A stretch of 64,000 nucleotides of DNA from contig NC_014375.1 in NCBI RefSeq assembly GCF_000144605.1, positions 1 through 64,000 on the forward strand. Reading direction: 5' to 3'. Of this stretch, positions 11,618-22,469 are shown piece by piece; the stretch's first letter is position 1, and the number at the start of each line of letters is the position of its first letter. The stretch is from Brevundimonas subvibrioides ATCC 15264. Lineage in GTDB: Bacteria; Pseudomonadota; Alphaproteobacteria; Caulobacterales; Caulobacteraceae. Below the pieces are notes generated by a model. It made no database searches and was not told the origin of the DNA. It saw only the letters and a list, made by a program, of their open reading frames with translations. The position numbers and the translations under genes were made by a program.

Positions 11618-12967
11618 ATGATCGTGGCGATGGAAATGGTTCAGGCCGAGGCGGCCCAGACCGATCTGGCCGGACGGTGGGAGGGGGCCCTGACCGTCGG
11701 CGGCACGGCCCTGCCGATCGTGATCCGGGTCGAGCCGGGGCCCGGCGGTCTGGTGACGGTCATGGACAGCCCGGCCCAGAACGTGCGCGGCCTGCCGGTC
11801 GCCGGGCTGACCCGGAGCGGCGGCACGGTCCGGTTCACGGTCCCGGCGGCGCGGGGCGGGTTCGAGGGCGCGGTCTCGGCCGACGGCGGGACCTGGACGG
11901 GGGTGTGGACGCAAGGGGCGGGGTCGCTGCCGCTGATCCTGACGCGAGCCGCCGCGACCGCGGAGCCGGCCGGTCCGAACCGGCCCCAGACGCCCCGACC
12001 GCCCTTCCCCTATGCCGCCGAGGCCGTGACGTTCCGGAACGACGGCGCGGGCATCGCTCTGGCGGGCACCCTGACCCTGCCCGAGGGGACGGGGCCATTC
12101 CCGGCGGTGGTCCTGCTGACCGGGTCGGGCGCCCAGGACCGGGACGAGACGATCCTCGACCACAAGCCCTTCGCCGTCTGGGCCGACGCCCTGACACGGC
12201 GCGGGATTGCGGTGCTGCGCTATGACGACCGGGGGGTCGGCGGGTCGGGCGGCGGCGGGCCGAACGAGACCACCGGCGACTTCGCCACGGACGCCCAGGC
12301 CGCCATCGCCTTCCTGCGCACCCGGCCCGAGATCGATCCCGCCCGTATCGGCCTGATGGGCCACAGCGAGGGCGGTGCCACCGCGCCGCTGGCGGTCCGG
12401 AACGGCGCACCGGCCGCGTTCGTGGTCCTGCTGGCCGGACCGGCCATGCCGGGCGCCGAGATCATCATCGAACAGGCCGTCCGCATCGCCACCGCTTCGG
12501 GTCAAACACCGGCGCAGGTCGTTGAGCTGCGACAGCTGCAAAGCCGGATCATGGCCGCCGTGCTGGCCAACAAGGACGACGGCCCCGCCGCGGCCGCGGC
12601 CGCCCAGGCCGTGCTGGTCGAGGCCGGCATACCGACGGAACAGGCACGCGGCAGCACCGCCGCCATCGCCTCGGGCTGGTACCGGTCTTTCGTCGCCTAC
12701 GACCCCGGCCCGGCGCTGTCCGCCCTGACGGTGCCGCTGCTGGCGGTGTACGGCGAGAAGGACCTGCAGGTGCCGGCCGACCTCGACGCCGGAGCGCTGC
12801 GGCGGCTGCAGCCCGCGGCCGAGATCGTCATCCTGCCCGGGCTGAACCACCTGATGCAGACCGCGACCACCGGCCTGCCCGGCGAATACGGGACGATCGA
12901 GGAGACGGTGTCGCCGGCTGCGCTGGCGACGGTGACGGACTGGGTGGTGAAGGTGACCGCGCCCTGA
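11618..12967 (+). CDS. Alpha/beta hydrolase with N-terminal beta domain (serine hydrolase type)
   Basis: A 449-residue protein. Residues about 1-115 form a beta-rich region (DLAGRWEGALTVGG...) often found before esterase or peptidase-like hydrolases. Then comes a serine-aminopeptidase-type hydrolase with LLTGSGAQDRDETI, the DDRGVGGS stretch, nucleophile elbow MGHSEGGATAPL, acid region VYGEKDLQVP and His in GLNHLMQ. No clear signal peptide follows the chosen ATG; ATGs at 11630 and 11636 are alternatives. It is divergent from the epoxide-hydrolase-like gene. Substrate unknown. Confidence 0.82.
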   Translation: MIVAMEMVQAEAAQTDLAGRWEGALTVGGTALPIVIRVEPGPGGLVTVMDSPAQNVRGLPVAGLTRSGGTVRFTVPAARGGFEGAVSADGGTWTGVWTQGAGSLPLILTRAAATAEPAGPNRPQTPRPPFPYAAEAVTFRNDGAGIALAGTLTLPEGTGPFPAVVLLTGSGAQDRDETILDHKPFAVWADALTRRGIAVLRYDDRGVGGSGGGGPNETTGDFATDAQAAIAFLRTRPEIDPARIGLMGHSEGGATAPLAVRNGAPAAFVVLLAGPAMPGAEIIIEQAVRIATASGQTPAQVVELRQLQSRIMAAVLANKDDGPAAAAAAQAVLVEAGIPTEQARGSTAAIASGWYRSFVAYDPGPALSALTVPLLAVYGEKDLQVPADLDAGALRRLQPAAEIVILPGLNHLMQTATTGLPGEYGTIEETVSPAALATVTDWVVKVTAP

Positions 12968-12970
12968 GCC

Positions 12971-13906
12971 CTAGACCGGGTGCGTCGGCGGCGGCTGGAT
13001 CGGCTCGGAGCGGGTCGTGACGGCCGAGTCCTCGGGCAGGGGGATGAACTCCAGATCGTCCTCATCGGGCAGTTTCATCCGTCCGGCCTGCCAGTCGGCC
13101 TTGGCCTGATCCAGCCGGGCCTGGGACGACGAGACGAAATTCCACCAGATGATGCGTTCGCCGACCGGCTCGCCGCCGAGGGCCATGACGGTGGCCTGGG
13201 TCAGGGATTTCACCGTCGGTTCGGCATGGGGCTCCAGCACGATCATCTGGCCCTCGTGGAAGGTGCGGTCGCCGACCTCGATCGAGCCCTTGGCCACATA
13301 CAGCGCCCGCTCCGACATGCCGCCGGATCCCTTGCCCGCCGGCGGCGTCGTGCGCACGCCCGGCTGCATCTCCCAGTGGACGTAGAACAGGGGCGACGAC
13401 GTCTTCACATTGGCCACGGCCCCGTAGGCCTCGCCCGCCACGAGGCGCGCGAACAGGCCGCCGTTCTCATAAGCGGGCAGCGAGTCCTCGCCGTAATGCT
13501 GGAAGCCGGGGTCCATCTCCTCGGCCTCGTTCGGCAGGGCGATCCAGGCCTGCATGCCGTTCATGGGGCCGCCCTGCGCCTTCTTCAGCGGGTCGGTGCG
13601 CTCGGAATGGACGATGCCCTTGCCCGCCGTCATCCAGTTGACCTCGCCCGGCCGGATCGCCTGATTATAGCCCAGGCTGTCGTGGTGCATGATCTCGCCC
13701 TCGAACAGATAGGTCAGGGTCGACAGGCCGATGTGGGGGTGGGGGCGAACGTTGATCGCCTCGGACCCCGGCGCGAACTCGGCCGGGCCCATCTGATCGA
13801 GGAAGATGAATGGTCCCACCATCCGGCGCGAATGGAAGGGCAGGATGCGCCCGACCTCGAACCCGCCCAGGTCCTTCTTGCGCGCGTCGATCACCATCTC
13901 GATCAT
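12971..13906 (-). CDS. Pirin family protein
   Basis: A double-cupin, metal-binding protein of 311 residues. The cupin signature RPHPHIGLSTLTYLFEGE supplies the metal-ligand histidines, followed by the HHDSLG stretch and VNWMTAGKGIVHSERT. Some bacterial pirins have quercetinase-like activity and others modify regulators; the sequence does not say which. The ATG at 13906 (MIEMVIDARKKDLGGFEVGR) with an upstream AGGAACGAC ribosome site is preferred to the longer frame. It converges on the hydrolase gene at 12967 with only three bases between stops. Confidence 0.92.
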   Translation of the reverse strand: MIEMVIDARKKDLGGFEVGRILPFHSRRMVGPFIFLDQMGPAEFAPGSEAINVRPHPHIGLSTLTYLFEGEIMHHDSLGYNQAIRPGEVNWMTAGKGIVHSERTDPLKKAQGGPMNGMQAWIALPNEAEEMDPGFQHYGEDSLPAYENGGLFARLVAGEAYGAVANVKTSSPLFYVHWEMQPGVRTTPPAGKGSGGMSERALYVAKGSIEVGDRTFHEGQMIVLEPHAEPTVKSLTQATVMALGGEPVGERIIWWNFVSSSQARLDQAKADWQAGRMKLPDEDDLEFIPLPEDSAVTTRSEPIQPPPTHPV

Positions 13907-13989
13907 GTCGGTCGTTCCTGGGAGGCTGTGGCCACCAGCATCGCGCGAGCCGGGGCATGGTTTCAAGTCCGGGGATCAAGCCCGCGTCG

Positions 13990-14523
13990 TCACAGGCCCA
14001 CCATGGCCGCCAGCTTGAGCACCGTGTTCCAGTTGCGCCCCGTGCCGGTGCCGATCAGCCGGGGCTGGGCCTTCTCGGCCATCTTCGACGACCCGATGCC
14101 GTGCGGATGCCAGAAGAACAGGTTTCCGCCGACCGCCTCGACGCCCTCGTCGCCGGTGGCGAAGGCACGGAGCGCCTCGACCGCGCCGGGCCGGATCTCG
14201 CCCTTCATCACCATGACGAGCAGCCGGGTCGGATCCGATGCCGCCCCTTCGACAAAGGGATTGGCGGCCATCATCGCCGCCCATTGGGCGGGGGTGCGGA
14301 CCAGGGTTTCGATCCGGCGGCCGAACCGGACCTCGGTTTCCGCCTCGATCGCGGCTTCCAGTCCGGCCGGGTCCCGGTCGCTCTCGACCACCAGATTGCC
14401 GCTGGCCAGGAGGGTGCGCGGGTTGTTCAGCCCCATCGCCCCGGCCATCGCGCGCTGCTCGGTCACCGGGGCGCGCACGCCGCCGGTGTTCATGGCGCGG
14501 AACAGGATGATGCGGTGGTCCAT
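13990..14523 (-). CDS. DUF1697 family protein
   Basis: A 177-residue cytosolic protein of unknown function. The beginning (RIILFRAMNTGGVRA), NNPRTLLASGNLVVES, ETLVRTPAQWAAMMAANPF and the ending RNWNTVLKLAAM are characteristic of DUF1697. The ATG at 14523-14521 overlaps the mutM stop by one base (TGATG); a GTG one codon earlier is also possible. This tight junction suggests translation coupled to mutM. Confidence 0.88.
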   Translation of the reverse strand: MDHRIILFRAMNTGGVRAPVTEQRAMAGAMGLNNPRTLLASGNLVVESDRDPAGLEAAIEAETEVRFGRRIETLVRTPAQWAAMMAANPFVEGAASDPTRLLVMVMKGEIRPGAVEALRAFATGDEGVEAVGGNLFFWHPHGIGSSKMAEKAQPRLIGTGTGRNWNTVLKLAAMVGL

Positions 14524-15386
14524 CACCGCCTCTGGCAGCCGGGACAGTAGAAGGTCGAGCGCCCGCCCTGGACGATGCGCCGGACGACGCCGCTGCAGTC
14601 CTCACCGAGGCAGGGCTGGCCCTCGCGGCCATAGACGTCGAACCGGTGCTGGAAATAGCCGTGGCCGCCGTCGGCATTGGCGAAATCGCGCAGGGTCGAG
14701 CCGCCCGCCGCGATCGCATCGTTCAGAACCTCGCGCACCACGACGGCCAGCCGCTCCAGCCGCGGTCGGGACACCTTGCCCGCCGCGATCCGGGGCGAAA
14801 TGCGGGCGCGATACAGGGCCTCGCAGACGTAGATGTTGCCAAGGCCCGCAACGGTCCGCTGATCCAGCAGGCTGACCTTGATGTTCTGTTTCTTGCCGTC
14901 GAACGCCTCGGCCAGATGCGCGCCGGAGAAGCCGTTGCCCAGCGGCTCGGGGCCCAGGCCGGCGAACCACGGATGGCTGTCGACCGCCTCGGTCGCCATC
15001 AGCCCCATGAAGCCGAACCGACGGGCGTCGGCGAAGCCGATCCGGGTCGCGGCGCCGTCGCGCAGCGCGCACAGGCTCATGTGCTCGTGCTTGCCGCTGA
15101 TGGGGGCCGGTTCCTCGAATTCGCCCAGCTGTTCGCCGTCGACGGTGAACCGGCCGGTCATGCCCAGATGGGTCACCCAGGTCTCGCCGGTCGACAGGGC
15201 CGTCAGCAGATATTTCGCCCGGCGGTCGATCCGCTCGACCACCGCGCCGGAGAGACGCTCCACGAAGCGCTCGGGGAAGGGGAATCGCAGGTCCGGACGG
15301 TTCTGTCGCACATGGGTGAGCGCTGCGCCGACCAGGACGGGCTCAAGGCCCCTGCGGACCGTCTCGACCTCGGGAAGCTCGGGCAT
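14523..15386 (-). CDS. mutM: Formamidopyrimidine-DNA glycosylase
   Basis: Removes oxidised purines such as 8-oxoguanine and cuts the abasic site. The N-terminal MPELPEVETVRRGLEP carries the catalytic Pro2 and Glu3. RRAKYLL carries the conserved lysine. The helix-two-turn-helix region contains GLGNIYVCEALYRARI, and the C-terminal zinc finger has CLGEDC and CPGC pairs. The protein is 287 residues, normal for the family. In many alphaproteobacteria mutM sits next to ubiE and ubiB; here ubiE-ubiB is about 37 kb away. DUF1697 follows directly. Confidence 0.95.
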   Translation of the reverse strand: MPELPEVETVRRGLEPVLVGAALTHVRQNRPDLRFPFPERFVERLSGAVVERIDRRAKYLLTALSTGETWVTHLGMTGRFTVDGEQLGEFEEPAPISGKHEHMSLCALRDGAATRIGFADARRFGFMGLMATEAVDSHPWFAGLGPEPLGNGFSGAHLAEAFDGKKQNIKVSLLDQRTVAGLGNIYVCEALYRARISPRIAAGKVSRPRLERLAVVVREVLNDAIAAGGSTLRDFANADGGHGYFQHRFDVYGREGQPCLGEDCSGVVRRIVQGGRSTFYCPGCQRR

Positions 15387-15577
15387 GGCGCGGTCTAGCC
15401 GACGGCGCACGCCGGGTGAAGGGGCACCCTCCACCGACCGGACCGGCGCGATCAACCGTGGACGGAGCGTTCTGAACCGAAACGCCACGCGATCGCCACC
15501 GAACACCTATCTTTTCGTGATGCATCCGCCGCAGGAAAGGGGCAGGGCTTGGGCTCAGCTTCGTATCGGGGGATTCG

Positions 15578-16411
15578 ATGGCGCACATCACGGCAGACGA
15601 CACACGCCAACGGCCCCGGCCGCGGGTCAGCCTGCACGGTATCCGGCGCGAGGCCACGCGGGTCCGCCTGTCCCTGGCGGCCGGGCTGCGCCTCGGCGAA
15701 CCGGTGACGGTGGCCGCCGTCGCCCTGTTGGCCCTGTCCGTCTATTTCGTGATGCTGCCCGGCGTCGATCTGGCCGTGACCCGGCTGTTCTATTCTCCCG
15801 GCTCCGGCTTCCCCCTGTCCGGCGATGTGGTGCTGAAGGCCCTGCGCCAGTCCTCCACCTATGCGCTGATGATAATCGCGCTGGGACTGCTGGGCGAGGT
15901 CGCCGTCGGCCTGAGGACAAAGGCCGTCCGGTTCCGGCACTACAGCCGCCGCGCGGTCGTCCTGCTGGCCGGCCTGGCCATCGGACCGGGCCTGATCGTC
16001 AATGGCCTGCTGAAGTCCGCCTGGGGCCGCCCCCGTCCGGTCCAGGTCGACCTGTTCGGCGGCGAAGCGGCCTTCACCCCCGCCTGGACGATCAGCGACG
16101 GCTGCGCCCGCAACTGCTCCTTCGTGTCGGGCGAGGCCTCGTCGGCGGCCTGGATGGTGGCGGCCGTCTGGCTGATGACACCGCCGGAGTGGCGGCGCTG
16201 GACGGTGCCGGCCGCCCTGACCTATGGCGCGGCCCTGTCGGTCAACCGGATGGCGTTCGGCGGGCATTTCCTGTCCGACACCCTGCTGTCCTGGGCCATC
16301 ACCGGTCTGGTGCTGGCGGTGCTGCACCGGCTGATGCTGGCCTGCCCGGTCGAGGCGCGTCGGGCCCGGCGGGCGCTCCGGCAACGGGCGCGCGGCCTGC
16401 AGGCCGCCTGA
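15578..16411 (+). CDS. PAP2 family membrane phosphatase with altered second motif
   Basis: A 277-residue inner-membrane protein with about six hydrophobic segments. Motif 1 (K-x6-RP) is KSAWGRPRP and motif 3 (R-x5-H-x3-D) is RMAFGGHFLSD, both intact. Motif 2, usually PSGH, reads FVSGEAS, so the conserved histidine is replaced by glutamate. Family members remove phosphate from lipids such as lipid A or undecaprenyl pyrophosphate. The change may define a subfamily or alter catalysis. The start at 15578 is followed by a soluble basic N-terminus of about 35 residues. Confidence 0.82.
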   Translation: MAHITADDTRQRPRPRVSLHGIRREATRVRLSLAAGLRLGEPVTVAAVALLALSVYFVMLPGVDLAVTRLFYSPGSGFPLSGDVVLKALRQSSTYALMIIALGLLGEVAVGLRTKAVRFRHYSRRAVVLLAGLAIGPGLIVNGLLKSAWGRPRPVQVDLFGGEAAFTPAWTISDGCARNCSFVSGEASSAAWMVAAVWLMTPPEWRRWTVPAALTYGAALSVNRMAFGGHFLSDTLLSWAITGLVLAVLHRLMLACPVEARRARRALRQRARGLQAA

Positions 16412-16494
16412 GGAGCTCGACCGCTCGAAGAGGAGCGTTGCCGAAAGGGGGTTTTGTCGATTAGGTCGCGCGACCGATCGCCGAGGATCCCTGA

Positions 16495-18546
16495 ATGACC
16501 CAGACCACCGCTGCCGCCGCCCCCGCCAAACGGGTCGAGCTGACCGTCCGGGCCGTGCTGCTGGGCTGTGTGCTGGCCGTGATCTTCACGGCCGCCAACA
16601 CCTATCTGGGCCTGAAAGTGGGTCTGACCTTCGCCTCCGCGATCCCGGCGGCCGTCATCTCCATGGCCATCCTGCGGATGTTCAAGACCTCGACGATCTG
16701 GGAGAACATGACGGTCCAGACCGTGGCCTCGGTCGGCGGGGCCATGAGCTCGATCATCTTCGTCCTGCCCGGCCTGGTCATGGTCGGCTGGTGGCTTGAG
16801 TTTCCGTTCTGGGAATCGGTGCTGATCTGCGTCTTCGGCGGCGTCCTGGGCGTGACCTTCTCCATCCCCCTGCGTCGCGCCCTCGTCGTCGAGGCCGGCC
16901 TGCCCTACCCGGAAGGCGTCGCCGCCGCCGAGGTGCTGACCGTCGGTTCGCGCGGGGCCGAACAGACCGAAAGCGCGGTGCGGGAAAACGCTTCCGGCCT
17001 GTGGGTCGTGGTCACGGGCGCGATCGTGTCGGCGGGCTACGCCCTGCTGGTCGCCGGCCGGGTCTTCGCCGGAGAGGCGGCCCGGTTCATCAAACTGCCC
17101 GCATCGCTGGGTGGCGGGGCAACGGGCCTCGGCTTCGGCATGCAGTTCGCCCTCTTGGGCGCCGGCCACCTGATCGGTCTCAGTGTGGGTCTCGCCCAGG
17201 CCTTCGGCCTGCTGCTGGCCTGGGGTATCGCCGTGCCGATCCTGACCAGCCCGGACACCATCGCCTGGCTGACCGCCAACGGCATCCCCTCCATCGCCAC
17301 CACCCTGCCCGCCGGTGTCGGGGCCGAGGAACTGGCCTCCACCGTCTGGGCCCGCGAGGTCCGGTTCATGGGGGCGGGCGTCATCGGCGTCGCCGCCATC
17401 TGGACCCTGATCAAGCTCGCCGGGCCCCTGATCGGCGGCCTGACCTCGGCCCTGGCGGCGAACCGTCAGCGCAACGCCGGGCAGGTCCTGGACCGGACGG
17501 AACAGGACATCCCCATGACCATCGTGGCCGGCCTGTCGGTCGTCTGCCTGATCGGGATCGCCGGCATCCTGGCCTGGTTCGCCCAGGGCAATCCGACCCT
17601 GGCCAGCTCGACCGGCCTGCTGGTCGCGGGCGGGCTGGTCTATGTGGTGGTCATCGGTTTCGCCGTGGCCGCCATCTGCGGCTATATGGCCGGGCTGATC
17701 GGTTCGTCCAACAGCCCGGTCTCGGGCGTGGGCATTCTGGCCGTGGTCATCGCCTCGGTGCTGATGCTGGGGGTCCTGGCCCTCGCCGGTGTGCCCGCGG
17801 ATCCTTCTGTGGTCGCCTTCGCCCTGATCGTGACGGCCGTCGTCTTCGCCGTGGCCGTGATCGCCAATGACAACCTGCAGGACCTCAAGACCGGCCAGCT
17901 GGTCGAGGCGACGCCGTGGCGTCAGCAGACGGCCCTGATCGTGGGTGTCGGCGCGGGGGCTCTGGTGATCCCCCTGATCCTGAACCTTCTGAACAAGGCC
18001 TTCGGCTTTGCCGGAGGCCCGCCCGGGATCGCCGACGAGCCGCTGGCGGCCCCGCAGGCGACGCTGATCTCGGCCCTCGCGCGGGGCGTCATCGGCGGCG
18101 ATCTGCGCTGGGACCTGATCGGCCTCGGAGCCTGTATCGGCGTGGTCATCATCATCGTGGACGCGGTCCTGAACGCCACGACCAAGGGCAAGGTGAAGCT
18201 GCCGCCGCTGGCCGTCGGGATCGGCTTCTATCTGCCGGCCGCCGTCACCACGATGCTGGTGATCGGCGCTGTGGCAGGCTGGTTCTACGACCGGGCGATC
18301 AAGACGACGCGCTTCGCCGACGTCGGCCGCCGGATGGGTGTGCTGCTGGCCTCCGGCCTGATCGTGGGCGAGAGCCTGTTCCTGGTCATGACCGCCGGGG
18401 TCATCGTCTCCACCGGCGATGACGCGCCCTTCGCCATGCTGCCCGAGGGCTCGACCTGGCCGGCGATGCTGTCGGGTATCGCCGTGTTCGCGGTCCTGAC
18501 CTTCGCCCTCTACACCTGGGTCCGGAGCCGGTCCGCCAAGGTCTGA
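16495..18546 (+). CDS. OPT family oligopeptide transporter
   Basis: A 683-residue inner-membrane transporter with about 14-16 hydrophobic segments. The start region (ELTVRAVLLGCVLAVIFTAANTYLGLKVG) and the LPYPEGVAAAEVL motif are hallmarks of the bacterial oligopeptide transporter (OPT/YSL) superfamily. DNLQDLKTGQLVEATPWRQQ is another conserved loop. Related proteins move small peptides or metal chelates using the proton gradient; the substrate is not evident. It follows the PAP2 gene by 83 bases and converges on the cytochrome gene. Confidence 0.93.
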   Translation: MTQTTAAAAPAKRVELTVRAVLLGCVLAVIFTAANTYLGLKVGLTFASAIPAAVISMAILRMFKTSTIWENMTVQTVASVGGAMSSIIFVLPGLVMVGWWLEFPFWESVLICVFGGVLGVTFSIPLRRALVVEAGLPYPEGVAAAEVLTVGSRGAEQTESAVRENASGLWVVVTGAIVSAGYALLVAGRVFAGEAARFIKLPASLGGGATGLGFGMQFALLGAGHLIGLSVGLAQAFGLLLAWGIAVPILTSPDTIAWLTANGIPSIATTLPAGVGAEELASTVWAREVRFMGAGVIGVAAIWTLIKLAGPLIGGLTSALAANRQRNAGQVLDRTEQDIPMTIVAGLSVVCLIGIAGILAWFAQGNPTLASSTGLLVAGGLVYVVVIGFAVAAICGYMAGLIGSSNSPVSGVGILAVVIASVLMLGVLALAGVPADPSVVAFALIVTAVVFAVAVIANDNLQDLKTGQLVEATPWRQQTALIVGVGAGALVIPLILNLLNKAFGFAGGPPGIADEPLAAPQATLISALARGVIGGDLRWDLIGLGACIGVVIIIVDAVLNATTKGKVKLPPLAVGIGFYLPAAVTTMLVIGAVAGWFYDRAIKTTRFADVGRRMGVLLASGLIVGESLFLVMTAGVIVSTGDDAPFAMLPEGSTWPAMLSGIAVFAVLTFALYTWVRSRSAKV

Positions 18547-18555
18547 GGCGGCGGC

Positions 18556-19017
18556 CTATTCCCGATAGGCGTCGTGGCACGACCCGCAGGTACCGCGCAC
18601 GGCGGTCCAGGCCTCCAGCGCGCCCGGCGTGTCGTTGGCCGCGATCTTCGCCTGAAGATCGGCCGTCGCAGCCTTGTAGGCCGCGGCCTTGGCCTCGAAG
18701 TCCGCGCGGTTCGTCCAGATCCCGGCCTTCGCCTTTGTCGCGCCCGGCAGGCTGTCCGACCCGGTGCCGGCCGGGAACATCGTCGGCAGGGCGGTCGCCC
18801 AGCGGTTCAGGCCTCCGGCCGTGAAGGCCAGGCCCTGGGCCGGGGCGCCACTGTCCAGGCCGGTCCTGATCGACCCGAAGGCCGCCGCAGACATGGCGAA
18901 GGCCGCCTGACGCGCCGCGACGATTTCGGACGGGCCGGGCGAGGTCTGGCCCTGTGCCCCTGCAACGCCCGCCACACACATCAGGGCGACGACGCCCATC
19001 ACGATCGTACGCTTCAC
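18556..19017 (-). CDS. Cytochrome c' (class II cytochrome c)
   Basis: A 153-residue periplasmic haem protein. An N-terminal signal peptide ([20 protein letters not shown]) is followed by a four-helix pattern and a C-terminal haem-binding CGSCH just before the end ([12 protein letters not shown]), the arrangement typical of class II cytochromes c'. These bind gases such as NO or CO and may protect against nitrosative stress. It stands alone and divergent from typA. Export and covalent haem attachment are inferred from the motifs. Confidence 0.9.
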   Translation of the reverse strand: MKRTIVMGVVALMCVAGVAGAQGQTSPGPSEIVAARQAAFAMSAAAFGSIRTGLDSGAPAQGLAFTAGGLNRWATALPTMFPAGTGSDSLPGATKAKAGIWTNRADFEAKAAAYKAATADLQAKIAANDTPGALEAWTAVRGTCGSCHDAYRE

Positions 19018-19212
19018 CGGCCCGCTCCCTCTGATTGAGGGGGAAAGCTGCGCCGTGACCCGGAATCTGTCAAACCGGTGCCGTATTGCGCCCCTATGGC
19101 CTTTCGCGCGTCCAGCCTGTAAGAGGCGCGCGCTCCCCGCATGACGCCCCTAACGAGCGGCCCCCGCATTTGTCGGCCGCCTTTTCGCATTGACAGAATT
19201 AGAACCTCGGCC

Positions 19213-21051
<1,839 letters not shown>

Positions 21052-21055
21052 TGAT

Positions 21056-21135
<80 letters not shown>

Positions 21136-21157
<22 letters not shown>

Positions 21158-21891
21158 TCGCTGCACACCGGACACGCCGGGTCCGCGGTCACCGTGACCG
21201 TGCGGCTGGTGGCGGACAGGCCGTCGTAGAGCAGCAGGCGGCCGGTCAGCGGCTCGCCCGCCCCGGTGATGAGCTTGATCGCCTCCAGCGCGGCCATGGC
21301 ACCGATGACCCCCGCGAGGGCACCGACGACGCCGACACGGGCGCAGGTCTCCGCGTCCGGCGGGCTTTCCGGGACCAGACAGCGGTAGCAGGGGCGGCCC
21401 GCGAAGACCGCGACCTGACCGCTCCACCGGCCCAGGGCCCCGGAGACCAGAGGCACCCCGGCGGCGACGCAGGCCGCATTGACCGCGTGACGCGTGGCGA
21501 AGTCGTCGGTGCCGTCCAGCACCACATCCACCCCGGCGATGATCCCGGCGACATTTCCGGTGGTCAGGGGATGGTCGATCGTCTCGACCCGGACATGGGG
21601 GTTGATCGCCTGCAGCCGGTCGGCCGCGGCCTCGACCTTGGATCGGCCGACGTCGGGGGTGTCGAACAGGACCTGGCGCTGCAGGTTGGACAGGGCGACC
21701 GTGTCGCCGTCGACGATGCGGATCGTCCCTACGCCCGCCGCCGTCAGATAGAGGGCGGCCGGGCCGCCGACCCCGCCGGCACCGACGATCAGGACGGTCG
21801 CGGCCGCCAGCCTCTGCTGACCCGGTCCACCGATCTCGGCCAGGACCAGATGGCGGGCGTAGCGTTCGACCTCTTCGGGAGAAAATGCCAT
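21136..21891 (-). CDS. moeB: MoeB/ThiF family E1-like adenylyltransferase
   Basis: Activates the C-terminus of a ubiquitin-like sulfur carrier (MoaD or ThiS) by adenylation, for molybdopterin or thiamine synthesis. The 251 residues show the nucleotide motif VLIVGAGGVGGPAALYL, DGDTVALSNLQRQVLF, DGTDDFATR, CYRC and CPVC zinc cysteine pairs, and TCARVGVVGALAGVIG. The last residues (EAVGSRQ and the stop) are encoded by the GGCAGTA repeat arm, so the original end seems replaced by repeat sequence. MoeB rather than ThiF is favoured by the general MoeB-like pattern; no moaD or thiS is nearby. Confidence 0.85.
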
Positions 21892-21936
21892 CCGCCCCAG
21901 TTAGGGGCTCGGAGGGCGAAGGTCACGCGCTGCGGT

Positions 21937-22326
21937 TTAGGCGGCCAGCCGGATGTCCACGATGCGTTCGGCCTCGTAGCCCGTGATCGAGGCCATCTCG
22001 GGCGAGCCGATCATCCGCAGCATGGCCAAGGGGTCGTGACACAGGCCCATGGGCTCGCAGAAACGGCGCTCGGCGATCGGCTTGTCGACCAGAACGCGGA
22101 TGTTCGTGTGACGCCGGTCTTCGCGCAGACGGCGCATCAGGCGATCGATGTCGACCCGCGCGCCTTCGATGGCGTGCAGACACCAGCCGTCGTGGAACAT
22201 CACACCGCTGGTGATGTGGTCGCGACGGTTGTTGCGTTCGGAAATGCCCAGAATCTGCGCGATCGAGAGGGTGGAGGCCCCCGTCGATCCGACGGCTTCA
22301 CTGATGTAGATGAGGCGGTAAAGCAA
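21937..22326 (-). CDS. BLUF-domain-like protein with altered flavin-pocket residue
   Basis: A 129-residue protein made almost wholly of a BLUF-like fold. LYRLIYIS holds the key tyrosine (Tyr7), SERNNRRDHIT holds the key asparagine (about 32), and DRRHTNIRVLVDKPIAERRF matches the later strands. In light-active BLUF proteins a glutamine precedes the -LEG motif (FLQWLEG type); here the stretch reads CLHAIEG, with His51 in that place. BLUF photochemistry depends on that glutamine, so light response is doubtful. The TTG start at 22326 has GAGG seven bases upstream. No output domain is attached. Confidence 0.78.
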   Translation of the reverse strand: MLYRLIYISEAVGSTGASTLSIAQILGISERNNRRDHITSGVMFHDGWCLHAIEGARVDIDRLMRRLREDRRHTNIRVLVDKPIAERRFCEPMGLCHDPLAMLRMIGSPEMASITGYEAERIVDIRLAA

Positions 22327-22370
22327 GTTGTTACCTCAAATAGGGACATTAACGGATATGATTGTGTCCT

Positions 22371-22414
22371 TGTAACCCGTTACATGGGTAAAAATGTGGC
22401 AGTTCCGTCACATT
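22371..22414. promoter_or_regulatory. Two adjacent palindromes between the BLUF-like gene and hslV
   Basis: TGTAAC-CC-GTTACA (22371-22384) is followed by AATGTG-N10-CACATT (22393-22414). The second resembles the two-fold layout of Crp/Fnr-family sites (TGTG...CACA). Both lie in the divergent region of about 140 bases, so they could control either gene. A Crp/Fnr-type regulator is encoded at 53 kb, but no link is shown. Confidence 0.45.
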
Positions 22415-22469
22415 GTATTTGCTGAGCTTTCGGCTTGCCGGGTCCCAATTGCGTCTCCATTTGGGACTC

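Noticed and set aside
22434..22462. Heat-shock sigma-32 promoter before hslV
   Set aside because: CTTGCC and CTCCATTT are partial matches and would start transcription almost at the ATG; not strong enough to list as a feature.
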